Shown here one piece after another: positions 1 through 13,600 of a stretch of 64,000 bases of DNA (the first letter of the stretch is position 1; each line of letters opens with the position of its first letter). Source of the DNA: Scolanthus callimorphus. Taxonomy: Eukaryota > Cnidaria > Anthozoa > Actiniaria > Edwardsiidae. Where the stretch lies: positions 7,925,978-7,989,977 of the forward strand of contig CM066923.1 of assembly GCA_033964015.1 (NCBI GenBank), written 5' to 3'. The position numbers and the translations under genes were made by a program. The notes under the pieces are model-generated. The model did no database searches and was not told the origin of the DNA. It saw only the letters and a program-made list of their open reading frames with translations.

Positions 1-1609
1 TTGAGGGCCCATTAGGCTTGAAGTCACGCCTATTAGGTAGAAAAAAAAAAACAGTATTCATCTAGTGGGCTAAAATTCAACCACCACGTCCAATCAGGAC
101 ATCTCGAAGGCACCATTCATTTGAATGACAGTGCACGAAAGACAATATTTGATATGACTGATTTTTTATTCGAATGGCAGAAAAAGGGTAGAATTTGTTC
201 GACTGTGTCAAGAAACAAATCGAAAACCTCAATCATTAATAAAAAGAGACTGACTTTCTTCAAATAGACGTTGCTATTTCTCAAAGCAAAAACTCTGTCT
301 CTTAGCTCCCAGCAATTGGTTTTGTCTATTTTCCAAAAGTTATAGTTAAATTGGAGCATCAAAATTAAGTCACCATTTCATAATTGACATAATGGATTTA
401 ATTGAGTGCTTGCCAACACTCAACGATCGCCTTCGGTTCTTCCGCTTCCGCCATACAAATGCAGTGGAATTACTAGAAAATAGACTGATTTCATTGTAAT
501 TTCGAAGGAAAATCGCCTTTACATAGAAACAAAGATGCTCTTACGTTTGCTTATTGGGTCCAGGAGTCCAGTCATAAGGCCCACTTAATTGTCCTAAATA
601 GTTGAAAAAGGAACAGAAATGAAAATAAAAACATGTAATATTTATTGTAGCCATTTGACAATGAAAGGGGATGGGGTTACATAGATAACGGGCATTATAT
701 TAGTGAACACCTTAAAACGTCGCGAGGGGAAAGCACTTTGCCAGTATATTTACACTGTCGCACTTAAAATTATCATACAAAGATCGAGCCGCGCTATAAG
801 TAGTTTCCTCTGTTTTGAGCCTTCTCGTAGTTTTTCTGCCCAGTAATTCCTCTTTCTGTTGCTTGAATAGAATTAGAATATTTACGTTTTGACGAGAACA
901 TTTTCATTTTGCAAAAAAAAAACTTTTGCTGATCCGAAAGTATCACCTCTCTGGCTACAGATTTCCTACCCCCAAAATACGATACATAAGTAGCTTAAAA
1001 CATCATTAATTATTTTAATGAAATGGGCTCATATATTTGCGTTCATAGTCATCAAACTAAAATATCTTGGTACCAATTTTCCTCAAAATTGCGATATTTC
1101 TTTTTGGTCTCTAGAAGAGTGGGCATGCAAATCAGAAACCTTATGTCTAAAGATAGAGAATCTCGAAACCATTAGGGGTGCTGATATAAAGGCGAGACCA
1201 AGCAAGATGAAAAGTCCGCGGGCACACAACGGACTCCTTGACCCCGCGGCGTTTTGCTGCTGGTTCGCTTTGTTTCGCAGCCCCTACCGTATCTGGCTGG
1301 GATCCACAGCCGAGATTCTAGACTGCAGACACCTTAAACCAAAACGAAAAAGTGAAAGACAAAGAGAGAGAGAAAGAACAAAAAAGCAAGCAAACAAACA
1401 AAGACAGTCACACCGTGCGCGCGGTATCGATCCGCCATTGGAAATTACCGAGCAGGCCCTTGGAACGAGGCACAGCAGTCATCCGCAAAAATTATGCGCG
1501 AAGATTTGAGTTTTGGCGCGCATCAAATATGGCGGCTGCTGAACGGAGCGGAACTTTACCAAAACACTTTGGATAATGCCCAAATTACGAGCGTTTTATT
1601 GATCACGAA
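1..1609. other. 5' flank of GCP3, no gene recognised
   Basis: No convincing coding exon is seen. The open frame over 1018-1509 has no recognisable domain and looks like chance. GC content rises from about 1200 to 1560, with a purine-rich stretch near 1345-1400, as expected for sequence close to a promoter. The left 1000 bases are AT-rich and unremarkable. Confidence 0.6.
1525..1536 (+). promoter_or_regulatory. YY1-like site near the GCP3 start
   Basis: The bases AAATATGGCGGC match the AANATGGCGGC pattern known for YY1 at starts of animal housekeeping genes. The site lies about 75-85 bases upstream of the proposed GCP3 ATG at 1610, in a GC-richer stretch. A role in setting the transcription start is inference from motif and position. 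Confidence 0.4.
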
Positions 1610-4600
1610 ATGGTAGTCTCGACAGACGGTGATCCGAACTCCCCACCACAACTTCTTTACACTTTGTGCTGTAAATTACTGGGAAAAGACTCCAAAACAA
1701 AAGGTAAAACTTAGAAGGTGGCATCCAGGTCCAGTGGCGTTGACGTGCACGGCACTTGTTTGTTCGTTTTGATATAAATAATTGGTGTTTTACATAAGGG
1801 AAATGCAAAGTGTTGATTTTATTTAGATAGTTTATATTCCATCGTGTGCTTTATACTCAGATGCGCAAGTTGCGGAGCACTTTCAGTATGCACTCAGGGT
1901 GGTTGGAAGGTGAGCTGTGAACACGAAATTCATTTGATTCTCTCCTCTTGCATTTTGCAAATTAGGGCCTCTTCACATGATTCCGGAATGACTTTCATTC
2001 TGGAATGAGTTCATTCCATCCCCGTAAGTTTTCTATATATTTTCTATATGATTGTTCACATGATACCGGAATGAAATTTTGCTCCCGTGCAGGTCATTCC
2101 GGAATGAGTTCACTCCGGTTTTCAATCGGAGTGAAAATTTCGTTCCGGTATGAAGTTTCATTCTGGAATCATGTGAACTGAAATTGAACTTCGTTCTCGG
2201 ACAAAAATCACAAACAGTGAAGTCTGGAGCGAGTGGCGCATGCGTGAATATTTGTTTTCTTATTTGGTACCGAAATCTGAAACTGATTGATCACGTCATG
2301 TGAATACAGTACGAACTTCATTCTAGAATGAAACTGATTCTGGAATGAAACTCATTCCAGAATCATGTGAAGAGGCCCTTACTGACACACATTCGTGTCA
2401 TACGACACAGACACTTCTCTGTGAACAGAGGCTACTTTTATCTTCGCACATTTTGCTTCTACTTTTTGTTTTCTCCTACGTGTGTTGTAATGTTGTATTG
2501 GCTCTGTTCTGCTGCACTGATACGTGAAGCGTGTTTTATGTTGTTTTCAATAGTTTGATCAGTGCTCGACCACTGGTTGCAGGATTAGTGACTGTCTCAG
2601 AACTAGTAACAGGAAAATGTACTTATCCTGGGCAACGTTCTACTATGGCGCACAAAAGTGTTGAGACACTTGCACCCATTACTCTTAAATTCTACTAAAA
2701 CCCGAAATGGTTGAGTCTTCCTCCCCTCCTCCCACCCATTCAAAGTTGGTCATGGGTGGCAAAAGTTGTGCAGGGGTCCGGAGGTTTACCGGGGAGAGGT
2801 CTTTTGGACATAGCCGACCAATTTTATTTGTGTGTCTCAGCCACTTTTGTCCACCATTGTAGTTGTCCAGTACAATTAGACAGTGAACTGCAGAACTGCA
2901 AAAATACCATTATAAAGGCTTCATTTATCCATCTAACAGATCAAAATCATTGTAGTATTGAAACAAGTAGAATTTTGTACTTGTACAAGCAATTGTTGCT
3001 TATCAAGGACTAGTGGACTACCACAAAGATCAAGTGCTGTAGATATTCCATCTGAATTGCATGCCATCCAGGTCTTGAAGCACACTTCTTTTTTTTCAGT
3101 CGCATTGAATCCTCATTTGCTACTGACGAGTTTCAAGTAGTGGAGAGAATTAAAAGAAAATGTAAGTGATACTTTGCACTTCAATAAAATATTATTTTTA
3201 ATGTGACATAATGCTAATGTTTGGGGACACAATTTAAAATGTTCCCCTTGTGCTATATCAGGATGTAGCAAAAACAAAAGAAATGCCTGCTGCATTATTA
3301 AAGATATTCTGACCTTTAAAGCAGGATTTTGCAAATGAGAATACATACAAATAATATGTCAAACCAATAGATCTCTTTACCTCCATATGCAAATTTCTCA
3401 ATTTCAAATCATTTTTTAATATTTTTGTTTTATCCATGTGAAAACGATGAAGAAATGTCAGAAAAACAAAGGATTCTTACTTTACTTTTTACTTTAGTGG
3501 TAAAAGAAAATAGAGAAGTCGATGCTGCTGTATTTTCTGAGCTGTACAGAAAGCTGGCATCTCAGGTAGGTTTGTTGAGTGAGTGATGCAGTTTAGTGTT
3601 AGACACTTTCAATAGTTCAGCATGGCCCGTGGATCTCACTGGGGGGGGGGGGGGGGGGGATTATAAGAAAGAATGTTTCACTAAAATGGGGAGCTGACTA
3701 CCCTGTCCATCTCCCTCTGTGGGCGGTTTTCAACAACAAATTAATTTATTGCCTGTTTTTTTTGTTGTTCCAGCCTGTTCTTGAAAACAGATGGGGTATA
3801 CTTCACTTGCTCCTGAATATTAGTAAAAACAAGCAAGATGAAAACAAGCAAGGAAAAGTAAGCTTGTGGTAGTAGAGTCTGATATTAAAAAGTCAACTAT
3901 CAGCAAACAATAACATGACTACTTACTTTGCACTGTCTGGCAACTCAGAGTTTACTGCCTTTTTATCTCCCAGCATTTTCTTTTACTTTTCTGTGTTGTT
4001 GTTTTTGTAAACTTCACAAGAAGTAGCCTTTGGAAAGAAATGGTGTTAACCCTAGGCCTAGATGTTATTACTGTGTTTTTCATGATTCTATGAACCCTGA
4101 AGCAACTGTCAAACCTTGTTTTAGCAGCTTCCTTTGATCTCACAACTAACACTTGGCAGCCACCAACACCACTCATAGGTTTTGCAAAAGCTTCTGGGTT
4201 GCTGAGACATTGATAAAGGGAAGCTTTGAAAACACTATAAACTAATTACGATTTTGAGATGGTAATACCACAAAATATTGATGGCTAGTTTGGAGAAAAT
4301 ATCTTCCATATTGGCCGGATTCCTGCAGCAAGCCCAGTACATGAAGATATTTTCTACCAATGGTGTGATAGAATTATTCAAATACTTGCATATTATGAAA
4401 ACTGCAGTAACATTAATTTCTGCTATTGTTTTCCAGGTCACAGCTGGCCAGCATTTCTTTGGGCGTGGCCTACAGTTGGCTTCCACCTCTACTCCTTCAA
4501 CAAACATGGCCCCTCCAGACCCACGTGGCATTTCCCTTATCCACTCTAGTCAAAGTAGCAGTGGCATCAGCAGCATACCATCAAGTGGTGCATTCTCAAG

Positions 4601-7600
4601 TACCACACCCATGCCCTCGTCACATGGATACGAGCATACAGCCCAGTCTGTAAGGTTTGCTGATCAGGTGACTGTCCGAACAGAAGATGGTGGCTCCCAA
4701 CTGGCATCCATGGTTGCCCAATCATTGACGTTGTCAAGACAACAGGTTGCCTATGATGAGGGGCGACTACCTGGGAGAGAGGCTATCATCAAGTTTCAAA
4801 ATTATGACAAGGAATATAGAAAAAGTAAGATGTGCAATAAAAATGTTTTTATTGGGCATTAATTATTGGCAGTTATAAAATACTGTATCAAATTATGCAC
4901 AATATTAGTAGATGTGAAAATGCGGCAATTTTTGTGCAAAAGAGTTGTACAGATTGAGAACTTACATGGTGTCATAAAATATGTATGTGAGCTTCTAAGC
5001 CTGCTTGGGAGTAGAAAATGGAGAATGGCCATCCAGCATGCCCTAAAGTTTTATGATTGTCATACATTTGTACTCCAAAGCTACACAACAGTTTGTTTTT
5101 TCAATCTATTTTGGTCTTTTTTATATTCCAGCATCTTATGAAATATCTGAAGCAGTTCTTCTACGAGAAATCATCTACGTTTTTCAGGGTATTGAAGGCA
5201 AAATAATCAAGCTTGACCCTGGCAGTGACGCATATCGTATTGACAGCAAAGTTGGCGTCCCCAAGTCTGTTAGAGATTTGATCAATAAGCTAGCAGAGTT
5301 AGGATGGCTTTATCGTAAAGTGCGCAAGTATCTTGATGCCCGTACAGGAGACAGGGCTCTTGGGCTGGCTGGTCAGAGTTTTTGTGCTGCGTTACAGCAA
5401 GAATTGACAGAGTACTATAGGTAAGGATCTCACTACATTTCTGTTTATTATCATTCTTTGAACCCCAACCACTGCGCCAACAAATTCATATACAAATTAA
5501 TTAAACCGCTGACGGGTTAGCACAGAGGTTGGGAGTTTAATCCCTAGCTGGACCAAAACTCAGGGTCTTTTTTAAATAACTGAGTTGACAGTTAGCATAA
5601 GTGCACATAATCTATCATGGTAGTGATTTTTGGTAGTGCAAAGCGATAAACTGTCAGCTGGTGCTTGACTCCACAGAATTATGAAAATTACAGTACCAAG
5701 TTTGTCAGTCCCTGCTGCTGCATTTTCAAAGAATTATGTGTATTTTTTACATTAACGGTAATCACATGTGTACATGTATGTCTTAAACCACACCTGTGCT
5801 ATAGTTGTTCACATGTGTGATAAGTAATAATCTTCTTGGCGCAGGTTAATGGCAGTGTTGGAGGGCCAGCAGCAATTTAGTGACCAGGGTGTGGTAGGAG
5901 AGGGTGCAAGCGGCAGTCTTACCCTCCGCAGACTTGTTGTGTGGACGTATGATCCACTGGTCAGACTACGGACATTGGCTGCCTTAGTTGATACTTGCAA
6001 AGGTGAAGTTTATTTGAAATGTTTATTTGAAATTTATATGAAAATAAGTTTGATTAAGACTGACACACAGGAAGACTTGGCTTTCGAGGCCGCCCATTTG
6101 TAGAAATGAATGTGGTGACAGCCCTAGGTATTATTTTCTGCTCATGGTGTAAAGCACAACACTTTTCAATGCCTGGAGGTGTCATTAAAAAATGTTTGTC
6201 AGCTTTGTGGAGTTTGGAAGTTGAGTTTTTCTGTTGTCAATCAATGCACAGAGGTGGATTTAGGGGGTCAAGGGAGATTCTTGGCAGATTTTCCCATACA
6301 TTTACTGCAGGAAATTTGCCAATTTTCGTCCCATGTTTTCACTATCCAACCCCCCCCCCCCCCTCCCCCTTCTTAAATTCCTGGATCCGCCCCTGATGCA
6401 ATCCATGTACTGTGAGCCAATCAGTTCCTTGTCCAGTGCATTTGATTGGCTTCCCTTTTGAGACATGTTATTCAAGTATCTTATTGGCTCACGTTGTTTG
6501 ATTGAAGAAAAAAAACAATATTATAAATTAGTTACGATTTTGAGACGGCAATACCGCAAAATATTGATGGCTAGTTGGGAGAAAAATTTTCCATATTTGG
6601 CGGAGTCACGTAGCAACAGAACCCAATATGTGAAAATATTTTTTTCTTATGTCGTCCATATTTTGTGGTATTGCCATCCCAAAATTGTCATTTCTTTTGT
6701 ATTGCGATTCTTGATGTTTTTCTAGAGGAATGAAATATTACTTATTTTTGTCTATTGAAATCTCAGTTGTCCTTACAAGCGTGCACTCAAGCAATCACAA
6801 CAGCTTTTCGCACAAGCTCAATTTTTCTGTTTACTTTTTCCATCTTTGTTGGCAAAAAAGTATCTTTCTGCCATTAGTTGTTACTAAAAATATAGCTAAA
6901 CGTTATTTCTAACTATTGACAATGAAATGAAACACAAATTTGTGTGAAAAACGTTGAATTTCGCTAGCTGTTTTTGAGCCGTCAATATCACAAAATATTG
7001 ACAGTTCACAACAACACAGAGTGGCAGGGTGAATTGCGATGCTGTTTTAAATGCACTGGGTCTGTAAATTGCCATTTTATTTATTAGTTGTCTATTATAA
7101 CAAATCTTTTTACATTTTTAGGTAAAAAGGGTGGAGCCTTGCTGTCTTCAATTCATACCTACATGCAACATGGAGATCCATTTGTCAGAACTCTAGTCAA
7201 GCACATGCTTAACTTGGTATGGTACATTAGATTAGATTGTAAAAATTCTCTACACAGCAGCCCTCTTGAATGACCTGGCCTTAAAGAGCCTGTGTCATCC
7301 ACTCCTCTGTTATTGTTTTCGGTTGATATTAGAAGACAAATTGCGTAAATAAATAAATATTAAAAGCAAATTTCAGATTTGATTTACCAAATTCAATCAA
7401 GAACATTGCTCTATAATCTCTAAATCAGCCAATGGAAATGGATGCTTTCTCCGACTTGGAATGGCGGCTGACACAGGCTCGTTAATAGCTATACATGTAC
7501 CCTATGTAACAGCCAATAGTGACCCTTCTCTGCCAATACATTGACTGAGGACCTGGTGTGATTTTGGTGTTTTCAGCAAAACTATTCTTGGTCATTATTT

Positions 7601-10600
7601 TACTTTATCATGGGTAATGGGCGTGGCAGCCTATTAGTAAAATCTCGGAATCTGGGCGTTTTTTTGGCACATCATCTTGGATTTTTCCTGGGAGAGGAAG
7701 CGAAAAGGCTCGGACTCAGATTTTGAAAGTTGTCAAAAGCCTTGGGCTCAGATTCTGAAACGCGCATCTTGCCGTTTCGGCAAGTCTCGGATTTGCGCAT
7801 CGCTACCCCTATTTACTCTAGACTGCCAACATTTGACACGCCGTAACTAACTGGATATTCTTGATGGTGTGCTTACAGGTTGCTCGTCCAATCAGAACTA
7901 TCCTGGACAGATGGATCTACGAGGGAGACCTTGAGGACCAGTATCAAGAGGTACAGTAGCTACTGTCCGGGAGAGGTACCCTGACTAGCAAGGCTTCCAG
8001 GGGGGGGGGGGGGGGGCCCTGAGGGGAACCTTGAAGACCAGTGTCAAGAGGTAGCTACTGTCTGGGAGAGGTAGTCTGAATAGCTGCTAGTCGCCCAAGG
8101 GGAGGCTGAGAGGGACCTTGAGTACCAATATCAAGAAGTACAGTAGCTACTGCCTGTGAGAGGTTGCCTGAATAGCAAGTCTTCCAAGGGAAAAAAAAAC
8201 GAGAAAAGCTCAATAAGCAAGTTTTTTTTGCAGCAATCCATTTTTCATGTGACTAAAATCTCACAGGGTTTTTGTGCTCAAAAACGTCCGCAGAAATGTT
8301 TCTGACATGGGTTACAGGAGAGGAGAGGGTGCTTGTCACATCTTGTATGGGTATTAAGGCAAAAAGCTTGATTTTTAAAAAATAATATGGTATCGTTTAG
8401 GGTGTTGCTCTTGGTTAGTGACTATTGGCCGATAATCACGTCGCCTTCAGCGACTAATTGTTAATTGGCCTACCAAACTTGTGTACATATCAGTATGTAG
8501 CCATAATTTGGGAGTTGAAGCAGTAAGACATTATTCCCAGTTAGCTATGGTTATTGCTTAGAATGTCATTAATAATAAACGCTTTCCCATTTTCGCAATA
8601 ATTATTGTCCAATCTCTCGATTTCAGTTCTTTATAGACGTGGATTACACAGTGCGAGACGAGCGTTTGTGGTACGACAAGTATTCAGTCCGCAAGCAAAT
8701 GCTCCCGTCCTTCATCCCAACAGAGATGGCAACAAAGATCCTGAACATCGGCAAGTCCATCAACTTCATTAGACACGTGTGTCAAGACAGCAGTCCGATT
8801 ATGACCAGTAATGAAAGGGCTCTTGAACACAGGAACAAGTCTGAGGAAAATGCAGGTATAATCTGAGACGGTTCTTACCATGCGAAAGCCAACTCCACTT
8901 AGCACTTGCCGAAGGAGGGGTCTCCGTGCTCAAGCCAAAAATTTCATACCAATGGCGTATTTTGACCCAGATCTGATCGAAAGAATTACGTGTCCAGTTT
9001 GACAATTATAGCATACAATGCATTTAATAGCGAGGAATTTAGATAAAGTGAATCACATGTTGAAATCTCAAAATAAGCATCCACGAACTGAATTTAAATG
9101 TTTATAAAGTAAATCTCAAATATTTCACTTGATTTTTTTAGCGGTCCGGAATCGCGCGCTCTGATTGGCTCGCAATGGGTCCGTAATCCTACGATCTGGA
9201 CTCCGTATCCGGATGAGTCGCGTGCGGGCTGTATTTTGTGGTGCGCGCTTTAATTTCCCTGTGCAATTTTATGCTGTTTCAGTGCAAGGAAAAAAAACAA
9301 TATATTATTTACCCGCTTGGGGTCGGCCCGGATCGTGAAATACCGTGGAATATACTGACCAATCCGCTCGTCCACTAGCTGGTAATAACACGTTTTATTA
9401 TATAGACAAACCAGAAAAAAATATTCAAAATTGATTTCCAAGCACTTTTGTTTTGACCGATATCCTCACTAGTGAGGATATGGAAAATATGTCACTCAGG
9501 ACCCGGATGTAGCTTCGTATGAGATCTACGAGTGGCGTATTTCCCAGTAAAACACTCGTGTCTATATAATAAATCATAATATTCTCTAAAACAGCCGATG
9601 GAAATAGATGCTGTCTCTAACTCGGTATTTTTCTACGATGCCAAAACTACAGTTGACTGATTATTTTCCAATTGTTTTAGCTGCAGCACAGCTGACGGCA
9701 GACGAGGAGTTTAGTGGCCCCGCCTTGCAAGAGACGATAGATACGGCATACAAAACTACCAGTAAGAGGCTGCTAGAAATTGTTTTTACCAAGTACAAGT
9801 TCCTGGACCATCTTAAGGTATTGTGCGGCTTTATCATGGTTTGCTATACCCTGGGGACCAGAGGCCTCGAGCCTCTGGTTTCCAGGTAGGTTTGCTACTG
9901 TTACCGGTTTCAATCAGTCTGAGTTTCTTGGTCTAGCTCGGCGCGCCAAGTGTCTCACTGAGCTTTGTGGATTTTACTAGCATTGAAAATGCCATTAAAA
10001 CCATGACTGGAAATCTATCGACAGATTAATTAGTCACGCTAAACAGAAACGCACTGTAAAGCATCGCGACCCGCATTTTCAAAACACATATTTGTTTTCG
10101 ACTTTGCTTATGAGCCAATCAGAATTTTGCCATGTTTCGCCTAGTGCAATCTCCTGGCATTCTGTTGCGACCTTGTTTGGTTTTAGTTCATAGGGAAGCC
10201 AGAGGGAATTCTCGTCGGTGTTTTAAAGACGAGTTTCACGTCACGGGATAGTGTCTCCCGGTGCACTATGGCCTGGCTCTCGGAGGTGCAGCACTTTGTG
10301 CCATCCCAGCGGCGTAGCCAGGAATTTGTGAAGGGGGGGCCGGACAGTGAAAACATGGGACGAAAATATTCAAATTTCCTCCAGCAAATACAGTAAATGT
10401 ATGGAAAATCACCCACAGAGGTGAAGGCAATGAAGTTATTTTCGGATCGAAGCCTCCCTCGGGGAAGGGAGGATATATATTTTCTTATTTTTCCGACTGA
10501 CGTACCGCAGGCTTCTTCATTCGCCCAGCCTATTTCTAATTTACGTAAACGACTGCCCAAGTACATAAAGCCCAATGTCCATGCGAAGCTCTTGTCAAAT

Positions 10601-13600
10601 AGTATTTTTCTCTTGTCAAATATTGAATATTGTTGAACTAGTGGTCCTAAACAAGCTGTCCTTGGACACCCTTGCAGTCCCTCTCCCCACCCCACTCCGT
10701 ATTACCAAAACCATTTCACTCCTCGCAGCACGAGCTCAACCAAAACAACAAGTTAGCTCTTCTAAAACCTCAAACGATAAAGCTCGATAACCTCGAGCCA
10801 AATTGTTGAACGAACTGCCGCAATATGTACGATCGTTCTAGCACGCTTCGTAAATTGAAACGGGTAAACACATTACTTTTATTATTGGTTTTATACGCAG
10901 TAATCACGGAAAACAGTATAGATTATAATATTTTTTCCTTGGCAGAAGCAAGGAGACTCTGGTGCAACGGGTATAATATTTTATGGATGAATTTATCTTT
11001 AGAAAATATAGAAATATTTTTACCTGTGACACTGATTATTTTACCATGTCAAAATAAAATCTGTTTTGTCTTTCCGTCCTTTTTCCATAATTCTATTTCG
11101 TTCTTTATGAGATTGCAGCGTATAATTGCGACCAGATGTGGCAGGTTATTGTCAGTGACTTTATTTTTTCCTGTTCAATAAATGAAATATCATATAGAGC
11201 GGATTTCAGATGAATTTCGTGAGAAGGTAACCACTTTGTGATCACTTCTATAGGTTGTATAATCGGTGTAATCACTGCGATAGGTTTCACTACTGTGCAG
11301 TCATATGAAATCATTCTCCCTATTGAAGTCTGGTGCCTTAATAGGACGTTAAAACATTCAAAAGGTTTTTGGTTAATGGAAATCCGCTGCCAGTCCAGTG
11401 CTATCTAGGGGAAGTACCAGATGCATATTCTATTAGAAACTCTTCTGCCATATAGCAACGCAAGCTTAGTGTTTTCTTCACCTCCATAATTCCTGAAAAG
11501 AATTCGATATCTTCGGCTTCCATATTTTCTTGTTGATTAAACATATATCAACATGATCCACAATGGAAGTTTTCAAAACGGTTCCGTGCGTTTTAACAGC
11601 TCACAAAGTAGTGGTAATGGTTGTGCTTCAGAACCTCAAGTGATACGAGTGACCAAGGTGGTGGTTATGCTTGTGATCGTGTTGTTTGGCGTGTTATGGA
11701 ACGCTTTTGTCATTGCTCTTGTTTTAAAAAAGAAAGTCTTAACGTCCAGCACCAACTTTCTCGTAGCAAATATGGCTTTTGCGGATTTTCTTAAACTTCT
11801 CTTCGAACCTGCCGTAGTTGCCCGCGAGGTATTTCAGGGAAGTTACCATTGGATGCTAGAAAACTCTGCGCTTGGAATATGTCTTTGCAAAATCTATGCG
11901 CTTTTCTCAAGTTCGATGCAATGGGTTTCTTTGCTGACTTTGCTGATAATCTCAGCTGAAAAATACAGAGCAATTGCCTGGCCATTAAATATCAACACTA
12001 CTTCTCAAAGGAAATTAAGACTATTGGCATCAACGCCCTGGATACTGGCAATTGCAATAAATATTCCGATGGTTTTTTACTTTTCTGTCATAATTGTTGG
12101 AGAACATTATGTCTGTTTTCTACCAGACGTACGATGGATTACTATCTACCTCATTTGCCAGTATGCAATATTGGTTTCGTTCCTTTTTTCGATCCTTGTC
12201 ATCGGTTTGTTGACTATAAGGAAGCTTCAAAGCTCTCTATCGGCCCTTCGCCTAACTCCAGAACAACAGCAACGGAGATCGAAGATGTTCACATCTGCCG
12301 TTCGAATGGTGTTGGCTTCTTTGCTACTCTACACGACATGTCATACTCCTCTTTATACTTTTTATGTGTTCAATTGGCTTCGGGTTTTGCTAGGTTATTC
12401 AATATTCGAACAGAGCGGTTGTTTTTACATTGACGTGTTCTATTTTGCTGTTTTTGTTCTCTATGTGAACAATGCCTTGAGTCCGATTATTTATTTCGTA
12501 TTTATCAAAGAGTTTCGGTGTGCTCTTCGTTCTGTCCTTTACTGCAAGAACTGGAGAACTGTAGGAAACAGGAGAAATGAAAATGAAAGGGAAGATCATG
12601 CAGACTCTTATGTAAATAATGCTGTTGAAGCCGTAACGACCAGACTCTAGAGAAACCGAACAGTCAAACGCATTGCTTTCGAAGCGCTTCATTGTGGCCT
12701 TATTGTAGCTATTGCACTAATTCTGAATAGGCAGATAATAGGAAAATTAAAATGCAAGAGAAGCCAGGACTTGCCCTGGTTACTTCACTGGTTCAGAACA
12801 TAACTCCGAAATTGATGGTTTGGAAACGCGTGTGGCGTTGCAACGGTTTGACTGTAACAGTCCCTCCTAACAGATCAACCATTGCTCTATTTGACTGAGC
12901 TGTGTCTGTAGGATATTACTGAAGTACATCCTTACCGGAAGCTTGATGGAATCTATTGTAGAATATCTTTATAGCTTGCGCACGCTGCAGCACAGATTTT
13001 CGATCAACAGGACATGAGACCAAACTACTTCATTGGCCCCCCAACCCCCATCTGGAGATTGTGGATCCGCCCTTGTACTTCATTGGTCGCTACTCTCTAC
13101 ACTAACCTTGAAGATAGCTAGCATACCGACATGATTATATGATACTCGATTTCTCAAATGCTTTTGTTGAAGTGTCACATGCGAAACTCTGGTCAAATAT
13201 TGAATACTGTTGAGTTGGTTGCAATAACCTATTTCGGGATTGAGGCTTCTCTCTGGGGAACCAAACAATATGTTATTTTCTTATATAGACACGAGTGTTT
13301 TACTGGAAAATACGCCAATCGTAGAATTCATATGAAGCTACATCCGGGACCTGAGTGACATATTTTCCATATCCTCACTAATGAGGATATCGGTCAAAAC
13401 AAAAGTGCTTGGAAATCAATTTGGAATTGCTTTTTCTGGTTTGTCTACATAATAAAAAGAAAATTACAGGGTGGCTTGAAGATATGAATTTTCTCGAATT
13501 CATATCTTCAAGCCACCGTTTAATATCCGCTATATATTTCAATCTGGCGTAGCACAGGGCTTTGTCATTGGCCTAGCCCAGTTTGTAAAAATATACGTAA

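Noticed and set aside
1018..1509. 163-codon open frame upstream of GCP3
   Set aside because: No domain, no homology recognised, low-complexity basic end, and it lies in the promoter flank of a better supported gene.
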